Assembly: GCF_051857475.1 (NCBI RefSeq)
Contig: NZ_JBPZGZ010000003.1
Coordinates: 558,001 to 622,000, forward strand
Direction of reading: 5' to 3'
DNA from: Pelomonas sp051857475
Lineage (GTDB): Bacteria; Pseudomonadota; Gammaproteobacteria; Burkholderiales; Burkholderiaceae_C
Length of the DNA stretch: 64,000 bases
Below the pieces are notes generated by a model. It was not told the origin of the DNA. It saw nothing but the letters and a program-made list of their open reading frames with translations, and searched no databases. Below are positions 15,616 through 26,544 of the stretch, piece by piece (within the stretch, counting starts at the first letter, position 1; every line of letters begins with the position of its first letter). A program made the translations under genes and the position numbers.

Positions 15616-16116
15616 TCAGTCAACCAAGCCGAAATCCGGACTCTTGATCATGGCCTCGATGTCCAGCAGGATCAGCAGGCGCTCGCCGATCTTGCCCAGG
15701 CCGGTGATGAAGCGGGCGTCCAGGGCGGCGGCCACCTCGGGGCGGGGCTTGATGGCGTCGGCGCTCAGTTCCAGCACGTCGGACACCGAGTCCACGACGA
15801 CGCCGACGATGCGGCCGGCGACGTTCAGCACGATGACGACCGTGAAGGCGTTGTATTCGCCGGCCTGGCCCAGGCGCAGGCGCATGTCCAGGATGGGCAC
15901 GATGACGCCGCGCAGGTTGACGACGCCCTTGACGAAGGACGGCGCATTGGCGACGCGGGTGGGCGGCTCGTAGGAGCGGATCTCCTGCACGCGCAGGATG
16001 TCCAGGCCGTACTCCTCCGCGCCGATGCGGAAGGTCAGGAACTGGCGGCCATCGTTGCGTGCCAGGGCCTGCACGGCCTGGGCACCGGTGCTGGGAACAA
16101 GGTCGGTCGAACTCAT
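15616..16116 (-). CDS. CheW-like chemotaxis coupling protein
   Basis: A 166-residue single CheW domain, which normally bridges chemoreceptors and CheA at the membrane. Visible motifs are FLTFRIGAEEYGLDILRVQEIRSY, VVNLRGVIVPILDMR and the C-terminal LLILLDIEAM. It is about two-thirds similar by eye to the second CheW at 39991. Instead of lying beside cheA it starts 31 bases after a MASE1 hybrid kinase gene and probably shares its transcript. The start ATG 16116 (MSSTDLVPS) is chosen because the open extension to 16212 overlaps the kinase. Its real partner array is unknown. Confidence 0.92.
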   Translation of the reverse strand: MSSTDLVPSTGAQAVQALARNDGRQFLTFRIGAEEYGLDILRVQEIRSYEPPTRVANAPSFVKGVVNLRGVIVPILDMRLRLGQAGEYNAFTVVIVLNVAGRIVGVVVDSVSDVLELSADAIKPRPEVAAALDARFITGLGKIGERLLILLDIEAMIKSPDFGLVD

Positions 16117-16147
16117 CTTGCGCTGTTGCGTGTGGGGGGCTGGGCCC

Positions 16148-19100
16148 TCATTCTGCACGTTCCGGCCCGGCTGTCGGCGCCAACAATTCATCGACCAGGG
16201 CGAGCAATTCACGCACGTCCAGCGGCTTGGTCAGGTAGTGCTGGGCGCCCGCCACCTGGGCCGCGGCGATCTGCTCGGGCTGGGCATTGGCGGAGACGAC
16301 GACAACGGGTGGCAGTGTGATGCCGAGCTCGCGCATGCGGCTCAACAGCGTCAGGCCGTCACCGTCTGGCAGTTGCCAGTCCAGCAGCAGCAGGGCGGGC
16401 GGATGCTCGCGCAGGGCTCGCACACCGGCCTCGACCGTGGGCGCGACATCGAGTTCGATGCCGGGCCGCTGCTCCAGGATGCCGCGCATGACCTCGGCAT
16501 TGAGGGGGTTGTCCTCCACGTAGAGCAGCCGCCGCTGCGGTCCCGGGCGTGGGCCGGTGGGCTCCTGCGGCGCGGCTTCTTGAGACAGCGGCTTGGCGTC
16601 TCCGCTGGCGGGCAATCTCAGCACGAAGCAGGCGCCCGGGCCGTCCAGCACTTCGGCCCGCAGGCTGCCGCCCATCATCTCGGCCAGCCGCTGGCTGATG
16701 ACCAGGCCGATGCCGGTGCCCGGCAGGCCGCTGCGCTCCCGGCCCAGGCGGTTGAAGGGCTGGAAGAGGGCGGCATGCTGCTCCGGCGTCAGGCCCAGGC
16801 CGGTGTCGCGCACGGCGATTTCGACCCAGCCCGGCTCCGGGCTGACAGCTTCCACGTTCACGCTGCCGTTCGGCCGGTTGTACTTGACCGCGTTGCTGAG
16901 CAGATTGGTCAGGATCTGCGTCACCCGCGTTGGGTCGCCGACCAGGCGCATGGCGCTCGGGTCGACACGCTGGCCGATGGCCAGGCCCCGCTCGGCCGCC
17001 TGGCCCTGCACCAGGGTCAGGGCGCGGGCCAGCAGCGGCGGCAGGTCCAGCAGCGCGGGCTCCAGGCGCAGCGAGCCGGCCTCGATGCGCGAAAGGTCCA
17101 GCGTGTCGTTGATCATTTCCAGCAGATGCCAGCCCGCCTGGGCGATCTGCTGGGCGCGGCCGCGCTGGCCCGGCGGCAGCGGCTCGCTGGCGTCCATCTG
17201 CATCAGCTGGGTGAAGCCCAGGATGGCATTCATCGGCGTGCGCAGCTCATGGCTCATGCGCGACAGGAATTCGTTCTTGGCCTGGTTGGCCGCCTCGGCG
17301 GCCTCGCGGGCGCGGTCCAGCTCCTCGATGCGCAACTGGTCGGTGATGTCCTCGACCACGCCCACCAGCCGGTACGGCCGGCCATCGGCGCCACGCAGCA
17401 GGCTGACCAGCACGCGCGCGTGGGCGACGCTGCCGTCCGGCCGCACATAACGCTTGAGCCGCCGGTAGTAGGGGATTTCGCCGCGCATCAGACGGCGCGC
17501 CAGGCGGATGTCCTCGCGGCGGTCGTCCGCATGCGTCACGTCGATGGAACGCCGGCTCAGCAGGGCCTCGGCCGGGTAGCCGACCAGGTTGCAGAAATGC
17601 GCGTTGACCTCCTGGAAGCCGCCGTTCAGGTCGGTGAAGGCGATGCCGATGGGGGCGGTCTCGAAGATGCTGTGAAAACGCTGCTCGCTCTGGCTCAGCG
17701 CCCGCTCGCCCTGCGCGCGGCTGGCCACCTCGCGCTCCAGCGCCGCCGTGCGTTCGCTGACCAGGGCCTCGACGTGCTGGGTGCGGCCCGACATCAGCAG
17801 CAGCAGAGCGCCCACCATGGCCGTGGCCAGCAGGCCGACCAGGGCGAAGGCCCAGCTGCGCCCCGGCGCCTGCACCAGGCCCGGCAGGTCGTAGATGCGC
17901 ACCTCCCATTGGCGACCGCCGAATTCCAGGGGCAGCTTGACCAGCGGCAGCAGGGCGTCGTCGCCGCGCTGCACGGCCTCGCAGCCGATGCGGCCGCCCA
18001 GGCGGGGATAGAGGGCACCCGGCTCCATGTCGACGAGGCAGGCACCCAGGTGTTCGGGCCAGTTGGCCGACAGGCGTGACAGCAGCAGGTCGGGCCGCAG
18101 CGTGGCGAAGACGACGCCGTCCAGGGCCTGCTCGCTGGGGCCGCCGCTGCCGCGGTACAGCGGCTGGTAGACGACGACGCCGACAGCGGCCTCCTTGTCC
18201 TGCGACAGCTGGAAGCCCGCCGACGCCAGCGGCCGGCCCAGGCGGGCCGCCTTCTCGATGGCGGCGCGGGCGCCGGGGATGGTGCGCACATTGATGCCCA
18301 GCGCGCCGGCATTGCGCGACAGCGGCTCGATGAGGCGGATGGCCATCATGTCCTCGTCGGCCGGCGGGCGCAGATCACCGGCGCGCAGGCGGTCGCGCGC
18401 CTGGTAGCCGCTCGGGAAGTCGACCAGGGCGCCGGCGTTGAAACGGTCGACGTCGGCTCGCGCCACGCGCAGCGTCAGGCCCAGGGCGATCAGCGGGCTG
18501 TCCTGCGTCAGAAAGCCCTGGGTCACCCGGGCGAACTCCTCGCGCGTCGGCCGCGGCTTGACCTTGACCAGGCCGTGCACGCCCTCCAGTGCCAGCAGCG
18601 GCTCGCGCAGCCGGCCCGCCAGGTCCTGGGCTGCGCTGCTCGCATCACGCGTGAAGTCGGCGCGGTTGCGCTGGTGGTCCCACTCCATCGTCGCCGCGAC
18701 GCCCAGGCCCACCAGCAGCGTCGTCAGCAGCATGGGCAGGCCGACGCTGAAGCGTCGCGTGGCCCAGGCCGAGCGTGGCTTGCCGATCAGGGCCAGCGTG
18801 ATGGGCGTGGCGATCAGCACGCCCATCAGGTCGCCGGTCCACCAGACCGTCCAGACCAGCGTGGTTTGAGCCGTCGAGATGACGCCGAAGACTTTCAGCA
18901 GCAGCGTTGCACAGCTCGGGCTGATGCAGCCGGCCAGGGCGGCGGCGGCCAGATAGCCAGCCACCTCGCGCGGGGAGGCCAGCACCAGCGGTTGGCCGCA
19001 CCAGCGCCGCATCAGCAGCGTGCCCGCCACCGCCTGGGCGGCCGCGCCCAGGCCGATGCCGAGGGACAGCGGCAGCACGCCACCCTGTTCGCTCATCATC

Positions 19101-19324
19101 GTGGCCTGCACGATGAAGGAGCCCAGGGCCACGGCCGGCGTGTAGCGTAGGCCCCAGGCCAGCAGCACGGCCAGGCCCCAGCCGGCGGCCGGGTAGATGG
19201 GAGCCACCTGGTAGGGCGGCAGCACCATCAAGAGGCCCAGGCGGGCCAGCAGATAGTAGACGCCGATGACGGCCGCGGACAGCGCCAGATAGCGGCCGAT
19301 GTCGCGGGCGTCAACCGACTTCAT
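16148..19324 (-). CDS. Hybrid sensor histidine kinase (MASE1-CHASE-PAS-HisKA-HATPase-REC)
   Basis: A 1058-residue inner-membrane hybrid kinase. In order: a MASE1 block of about eight helices (residues 5-230, including PPYQVAPIYPAAGWGLAVLLAWGLRY), a periplasmic CHASE domain (about 240-440), one more helix, and a PAS domain with PAC segment (about 530-670). A HisKA box follows with MSHELRTPMNAILGF (phosphorylated H692), then the HATPase domain with NAVKYN and GLGL motifs. A C-terminal receiver has the phospho-acceptor Asp in LLLLDWQLPDGDG. The ATG at 19324 overlaps the stop of the permease gene (ATGA). Ligand and output partner are not evident. Confidence 0.92.
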   Translation of the reverse strand: MKSVDARDIGRYLALSAAVIGVYYLLARLGLLMVLPPYQVAPIYPAAGWGLAVLLAWGLRYTPAVALGSFIVQATMMSEQGGVLPLSLGIGLGAAAQAVAGTLLMRRWCGQPLVLASPREVAGYLAAAALAGCISPSCATLLLKVFGVISTAQTTLVWTVWWTGDLMGVLIATPITLALIGKPRSAWATRRFSVGLPMLLTTLLVGLGVAATMEWDHQRNRADFTRDASSAAQDLAGRLREPLLALEGVHGLVKVKPRPTREEFARVTQGFLTQDSPLIALGLTLRVARADVDRFNAGALVDFPSGYQARDRLRAGDLRPPADEDMMAIRLIEPLSRNAGALGINVRTIPGARAAIEKAARLGRPLASAGFQLSQDKEAAVGVVVYQPLYRGSGGPSEQALDGVVFATLRPDLLLSRLSANWPEHLGACLVDMEPGALYPRLGGRIGCEAVQRGDDALLPLVKLPLEFGGRQWEVRIYDLPGLVQAPGRSWAFALVGLLATAMVGALLLLMSGRTQHVEALVSERTAALEREVASRAQGERALSQSEQRFHSIFETAPIGIAFTDLNGGFQEVNAHFCNLVGYPAEALLSRRSIDVTHADDRREDIRLARRLMRGEIPYYRRLKRYVRPDGSVAHARVLVSLLRGADGRPYRLVGVVEDITDQLRIEELDRAREAAEAANQAKNEFLSRMSHELRTPMNAILGFTQLMQMDASEPLPPGQRGRAQQIAQAGWHLLEMINDTLDLSRIEAGSLRLEPALLDLPPLLARALTLVQGQAAERGLAIGQRVDPSAMRLVGDPTRVTQILTNLLSNAVKYNRPNGSVNVEAVSPEPGWVEIAVRDTGLGLTPEQHAALFQPFNRLGRERSGLPGTGIGLVISQRLAEMMGGSLRAEVLDGPGACFVLRLPASGDAKPLSQEAAPQEPTGPRPGPQRRLLYVEDNPLNAEVMRGILEQRPGIELDVAPTVEAGVRALREHPPALLLLDWQLPDGDGLTLLSRMRELGITLPPVVVVSANAQPEQIAAAQVAGAQHYLTKPLDVRELLALVDELLAPTAGPERAE

Positions 19325-21882
19325 TCGGCTTGCGCCTCCCGCAGCGTCTGCACCACGGGCCGCTGCAGCACGCCGCGCAGGCTCCACCAGCCGGCACTCC
19401 AGGCCAGCAGGGCACCGCAGGCCGCACCGACAAACGGGACCCAGGGCTTGATGTGCCAGTCGAACTCGAAGACGAAGCGCGCCAGCAGGGCCGCCAGCAC
19501 CAGGGCCACGGCGCCGGCGAGGAAGCCGGCGAGGGCGCCGACGCCCAGCAACTCGGCACGCTGCACCTGGGCCAGCAACGATGACGGCGCGCCCAGGGCC
19601 CGCATCAGCGCGAACTCGCGGGTGCGGGCTTCGCGCGTGCTGCCGACGGCGGCCAGCAGCACGACAAGGCCCGTGGCCAAGGTGAAGCCGAACAGGAACT
19701 GCACGGCCTGGATGACCTGGTCGAGCACGCCCTGCACCTGGTTGAGCTGGGCCGACACGTCGATGACGGTCAGGTTGGGGAACTGGCGCGCCAGTTCGCG
19801 GTCCAGTTTGGTGGCCGGCGGGCTGCGATAGGCCGCAATCTGTGTGGCCGGCAGGTCGGGCAGTTCGGCCTTCTCGAACAGCACGAAGAAGTTGACCCGC
19901 ATCGACGACCAGTCGACCTTGCGCAGGCTGGTGATGCGCCCCTGCACGGGCTGGCCGGCGATGTCGAAGGCCAGGGTGTCGCCGAGCTTGAGGCCGAGCG
20001 TCGTGGCCAGGCCTTCCTCCACGCTCATGCCCATCTCACCGGGCCTGGCGTCGCCCCAGTGGCCACTGGTGATCTGGTTGTGGGCCGGCTTGTCGGCCGT
20101 GTGGCTGAGGTTGAACTCGCGCTCGGCCAGGCGCTGGGCGCGCTCCTCGGCAAAGCGCTTGGCCTGCACCGGATCACCATTGATGGTGGTCAGGCGACCG
20201 CGGATCATGGGGTACCAGTCGAAGTCCTTCACACCGGCGTCGCGCAGCGTCTTGCGGAAGGCCTCGCCCTGATCGGGCTGGATGTTGATGACGAAGCGGT
20301 CCGGGGCCGCGGCCGGCGTGGCGCGGCGCCAGCTGTCGATGAGGTCGGTGCGCAGCAGCACGAGCAGGGCCAGGGCCAGCAGGCCCACGGCCAGCGAGGC
20401 CACCTGCATGACGGCAAAGGCCGGCCGCGCGGCGACCTGGCGCGTCGCCAGCAGCAGCCAGCGCGGCACGCCGGCGCCACTGACATTGACCGGCACGACG
20501 CGGCGCAGCAGCCAGACCGCGCACCAGGCCAGCAGGGCGAACAGCAGCACCGCGCCGGCAAAGCCCGCGGCGGCGATGGCGCCCAGCTTCATGTCGCCGG
20601 CCAGCACGACCAGGATGGCAGCGAGGCCCGCCACGCCTGCGCCAAGCACGAGCAGGGAGCCGGCCTTGGGCGCCCCCAGATCGCGGCGGATGACGCGCAG
20701 CGGCGGCACGGCGGCGAGTTGCAATACCGGCGGCAGGCCGAAGCCCATCAGCAGCGACAGGCCCAGGCCCAGGCCCAGCAGGGCCGGCCAGATGCTGGGC
20801 GGCGGCAGGTTGACGTCGATGAGCCCGGCCAGCAGCGACACGAAGACCTGGTGCAGGGCCAAGCCGCCGAGGACGCCGACGGCGCTGGCGCTGAGGCCCG
20901 CGAGCAGGAACTCCAGCCCGTAGGCCCAGGCGATGCGGCGCTGCGGCTGGCCGAGCACGCGCAGCATGGCGCAGTCGTCCAGATGCCGGGCCGCGAAGTC
21001 GCGCGCGGCCAGGGCCACGGCGACGGCCGCGAGCAGCGCCGACAGCATGGCCACCAGGCGCAGGAAGCGCGCCGCGCGGTCCAGGGTCTGGCGCATCTCG
21101 GGGCGTCCGAATTCCAGCGACTCCAGGCGCACCCCGCGCAGCTTGTCCTTCTCGACGAGCTGCTCCGCGCCCTTCACGAAGTTGGCGACCGACTCCGGCG
21201 CGGCGGCCGAACCGGGGACCACGGCCATGCGATAGGTCAGGCGGCTGGCTGGCTGCACGAGACGGGTCGCGTCGAGATCAGCCTCGGCCAGCATGACCCG
21301 CGGCGCGAAGTTCATGAAGCCGGCGCCGCGGTCGGGCTCGGTCTCGATGAGGGCGGCGAGCTTGAGCCGCGCGTCACCCAGCAGCAGCATGTCGCCGAGC
21401 TTGAGCCCCAGGCCGTCGGCCACGGCCGGGTCGGCCCAGACCTCGCCGGCCGCGGGCGAGCCGCTGCGGCCGGGCAGGGCGTCGCGGAGCTTGATGCTGC
21501 CGCGCAATGGATAGCCGGCGCCGACTGCCTTGACGGCCACCAGCCGGCTCTCGCCGCCCTGGGCCTCGTCGCTGCGCGCCATGCTGGGGAAGGTGGCCGT
21601 GCGCACCGTCGTCAGGTTCTGCGTGGCGGCCAGGTCGACCAGGGCCTGCGGCGTGGGCTGGTCGCTGGCGACGACGGCATCACCCCCCAGCAGCTGGGCC
21701 GCATCGCGGCGCAGGCCCTGGTCGAGGCGGTCGGACAGGAAGGCCACGGCGCACAGGGCGGCGACGGCGAGGGCCACGGCCAGCATCAGCAGGCGCAGCT
21801 CACCCGCGCGCCAGTCCCGCAGCAATTGCCGCCAGGCAATCAACAGCGTGGCGGGCGGACGCGAAACAGCAGGGGACGTCAT
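19321..21882 (-). CDS. Large FtsX-type ABC transporter permease (YbbP-like)
   Basis: An 853-residue inner-membrane protein with the YbbP architecture: N-terminal helix, a large periplasmic domain (about 50-245), a first FtsX helix bundle, a second bundle and periplasmic domain, and a last FtsX core. The C-terminal core includes TREARTREFALMRALGAPSSLLAQVQRAELLGVGALAG. YbbP proteins work with a YbbA-type ATPase, often beside a lipase/thioesterase, in envelope lipid or lipoprotein handling. Here no ATPase gene is adjacent. The start ATG 21882 is preferred; the open frame to 22023 runs into the divergent LysE promoter. It is translationally coupled to the downstream kinase. Confidence 0.88.
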   Translation of the reverse strand: MTSPAVSRPPATLLIAWRQLLRDWRAGELRLLMLAVALAVAALCAVAFLSDRLDQGLRRDAAQLLGGDAVVASDQPTPQALVDLAATQNLTTVRTATFPSMARSDEAQGGESRLVAVKAVGAGYPLRGSIKLRDALPGRSGSPAAGEVWADPAVADGLGLKLGDMLLLGDARLKLAALIETEPDRGAGFMNFAPRVMLAEADLDATRLVQPASRLTYRMAVVPGSAAAPESVANFVKGAEQLVEKDKLRGVRLESLEFGRPEMRQTLDRAARFLRLVAMLSALLAAVAVALAARDFAARHLDDCAMLRVLGQPQRRIAWAYGLEFLLAGLSASAVGVLGGLALHQVFVSLLAGLIDVNLPPPSIWPALLGLGLGLSLLMGFGLPPVLQLAAVPPLRVIRRDLGAPKAGSLLVLGAGVAGLAAILVVLAGDMKLGAIAAAGFAGAVLLFALLAWCAVWLLRRVVPVNVSGAGVPRWLLLATRQVAARPAFAVMQVASLAVGLLALALLVLLRTDLIDSWRRATPAAAPDRFVINIQPDQGEAFRKTLRDAGVKDFDWYPMIRGRLTTINGDPVQAKRFAEERAQRLAEREFNLSHTADKPAHNQITSGHWGDARPGEMGMSVEEGLATTLGLKLGDTLAFDIAGQPVQGRITSLRKVDWSSMRVNFFVLFEKAELPDLPATQIAAYRSPPATKLDRELARQFPNLTVIDVSAQLNQVQGVLDQVIQAVQFLFGFTLATGLVVLLAAVGSTREARTREFALMRALGAPSSLLAQVQRAELLGVGALAGFLAGAVALVLAALLARFVFEFDWHIKPWVPFVGAACGALLAWSAGWWSLRGVLQRPVVQTLREAQAE

Positions 21883-22034
21883 GCGCGCGACTGTAGCCGC
21901 GCGCGATGGGGCCTGACGTCGGTCAGGCCCCGGAGCGCTGCATTTCCCCTTGACGCACGGGGCACCGCCGCGGCCTGCAGAATCGGCCGCTGGCCCGCGC
22001 CGGAGGCTGCGGCTGGACCCCACTGGAGATCGTG

Positions 22035-22661
22035 ATGTTCGAGTTCTCGACGCTTGCCGGATTCGTGGCCATCGTGCTGGGCCTGTTCCTGATTCCGGGG
22101 CCGGCCGTGCTGCTGGTGCTGAGCCGCACGGTGGAGGGCGGCCGCCAGGCCGGCGTCGCCACCGGGCTGGGGATCGCCACCGGCGACTTCATCCACACGC
22201 TTTTCGCGGCAGTAGGTCTGTCCGCGTTGTTGATGACGTCTGCGCTCGCGTTCAACGTCGTCAAGTTCGTCGGGGCGGCCTACCTGATCTATCTCGGCGT
22301 GCGGGCCTTCCTGGAGAAGCCGACCGATCCGTCGCTGCCCAAGACCCAGGCCGTCGCGCCGCTGCGGGCCTTCGTGCAGGCCATTCCGGCCGAGGTGCTC
22401 AACCCCAAGACCGCCCTGTTCTTCCTGGCCTTCATGCCGCAGTTCGTGCACCCGGAGCGCGGCTCAGCCTTCCTGCAGTTCATGGTGCTGGGGCTGATCT
22501 TCGTGGCGCTGAGTTCTGTCTACACGACGCTGCTCGCGCTGGCCATCAAGCCCCTGGGTCGCCTGTTGAAGCGCTTCAGCCGGTTCAGCCGCTGGCAAGG
22601 CAAGGTGATCGGCGTGATCTTCGTCTCGCTGGGGCTGAAGGTTGCCGCCCAGCAGCGCTGA
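22035..22661 (+). CDS. LysE/RhtB family amino-acid exporter
   Basis: A 208-residue inner-membrane protein with six predicted helices and the family start segment LFLIPGPAVLLVLSRTVEGGRQAG (the G-P-A-PGP-like loop). The mid segment YLIYLGVRAF and NPKTALFFLAFMPQFV complete the LysE/RhtB pattern. Members export amino acids or homoserine lactones; the substrate cannot be told from sequence. A GGAG ribosome-binding site lies 8 bases before ATG 22035; GTG 22032 is an unlikely alternative. It is divergent from the FtsX permease and followed by the tRNA on the opposite strand. Confidence 0.9.
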   Translation: MFEFSTLAGFVAIVLGLFLIPGPAVLLVLSRTVEGGRQAGVATGLGIATGDFIHTLFAAVGLSALLMTSALAFNVVKFVGAAYLIYLGVRAFLEKPTDPSLPKTQAVAPLRAFVQAIPAEVLNPKTALFFLAFMPQFVHPERGSAFLQFMVLGLIFVALSSVYTTLLALAIKPLGRLLKRFSRFSRWQGKVIGVIFVSLGLKVAAQQR

Positions 22662-22733
22662 CGTAGGCGCTGATCTTGGCCTCCTTGGAGGAGGCATCGA
22701 TGCACTCCAAGGGCGTTGCTCAGGGCCGCGCGA

Positions 22734-22807
22734 TGGAGCGGGATGCGGGAATCGAACCCGCGGCTCTAGCTTGGGAAGCTAGGGTATTGCCACTATACGA
22801 ATCCCGC
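22734..22807 (-). tRNA. tRNA-Gly (anticodon CCC), CCA encoded
   Basis: The minus strand folds as a full cloverleaf. The acceptor is GCGGGAT/ATCCCGC, the D-arm GTAT/ATAC, the anticodon stem CTAGC/GCTAG with loop TTCCCAA, and the T-arm GCGGG-TTCGATT-CCCGC. The anticodon is CCC (reads GGG glycine codons). The 3' CCA is encoded. The gene stands alone between lysE and the diguanylate cyclase. TAGAAT on the minus strand at 22825-22820 may be its -10 box. Confidence 0.97.
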
Positions 22808-22851
22808 GTTGGCACCTTCATTCTAGAGGTGCTCGGCAGGATGACCGGCAA

Positions 22852-23786
22852 TCAGCCTTCCACCCAGCTGACGCGCCCGCGGCCGGCCGCTTTCGCCAGG
22901 TACAGCGCCTTGTCCGCCGCCTCCACCAGCCCCTGGCCCTGGTTCCCGGCCGACACGCCGAGGCTGATTGTCACGCTGCCTTCCACTCCCGGATGCGGCA
23001 ACGACAGATTCCTCACCGTGTCCTCCATCAGCTGCGCCACGCCGATAGCTCCGGCGAGATCGGTGTCCGGCAGCAGGCAGACGAACTCCTCGCCGCCATA
23101 GCGCGCCAGCAGGTCCGTCGGCCGCCGCAAACAGGCCCGCAAGGCCCCCGCGACACGCCGCAGGCAGTCGTCGCCCGCCAGATGCCCCAGCGCATCGTTG
23201 TAGCGCTTGAAATGGTCGACGTCCGCCAGCACCACGGCCAGCGGGGAACGGGAGCGCTGGGAGCGGCGCGCTTCGGCAACGAAGCGCTCGTCGAAATGCC
23301 GGCGGTTGTGCACGCCGGTCAGACCGTCGACGAAGGCCAGTTCGCGCAGCAGGTCGGACTGCGCCTTCAAGGTCAGTTGCGTCCGCACCCGCGCCCGCAC
23401 CACGGTGGGATTGAAGGGCTTGGTGATGAAGTCCGCGGCGCCTGCGTCCAGGGCCCGTGTCTCGTCCTCGGGCTGGTCCTGGGAGGTCACGAAGATGACG
23501 GCAATCGAGCGCAGCAGCGGGTCGGACTTCATTTCCGCGCAGAGCTGGTGGCCGTCCATGCCGGGCATCTGCACGTCCAGCAGCACCAGGTCGGGCTGGC
23601 GGTCGCGGCAGAGCTGCAGGGCGCGGGCGCCGTCGGTGGCCATGAGCACCTGGCAGTCGCTGGCAAAGACGCGGTGCAGGGCCTGGATGTTGACGGGCTG
23701 GTCGTCGACGAGCAGCAGCCGCGGCCGGCGGCCGGGTGGGGCGTGGCCAGGCGCCAGCGGCGTGCGCTCGGGCAGGAAGAGCTGCA

Positions 23787-23790
<4 letters not shown>
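22852..23790 (-). CDS. Response regulator diguanylate cyclase (REC-GGDEF)
   Basis: A 312-residue two-domain protein that should make c-di-GMP when phosphorylated. The receiver (about 24-140) has its acceptor Asp at D72 in LVLLDVQMPGMDG and the conserved lysine in ITKPF. The GGDEF domain (about 150-310) has an intact active site GGEEF at 232-236 and the inhibitory I-site RPTD at 223-226, so it should be active and product-inhibited. The start at 23790 (ATGATG) overlaps the stop of the upstream hybrid kinase by 4 bases. That kinase, which ends in a phosphotransfer domain, is the natural phosphodonor. Confidence 0.95.
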
Positions 23791-26402
<2,612 letters not shown>

Positions 26403-26544
26403 CACTCCCCCGACCCGCTGCTGCCCGGCGAGCGATGCCGGGCGCTTCGAGTCTAGGACGGCCCACCGGGCTGCCGCTGGCGGGTCGCTACAAGAAGTTA
26501 CAGGTTTGCCCTAGGCCACCGTTCGAGTGGTAACGGGCACCCCC

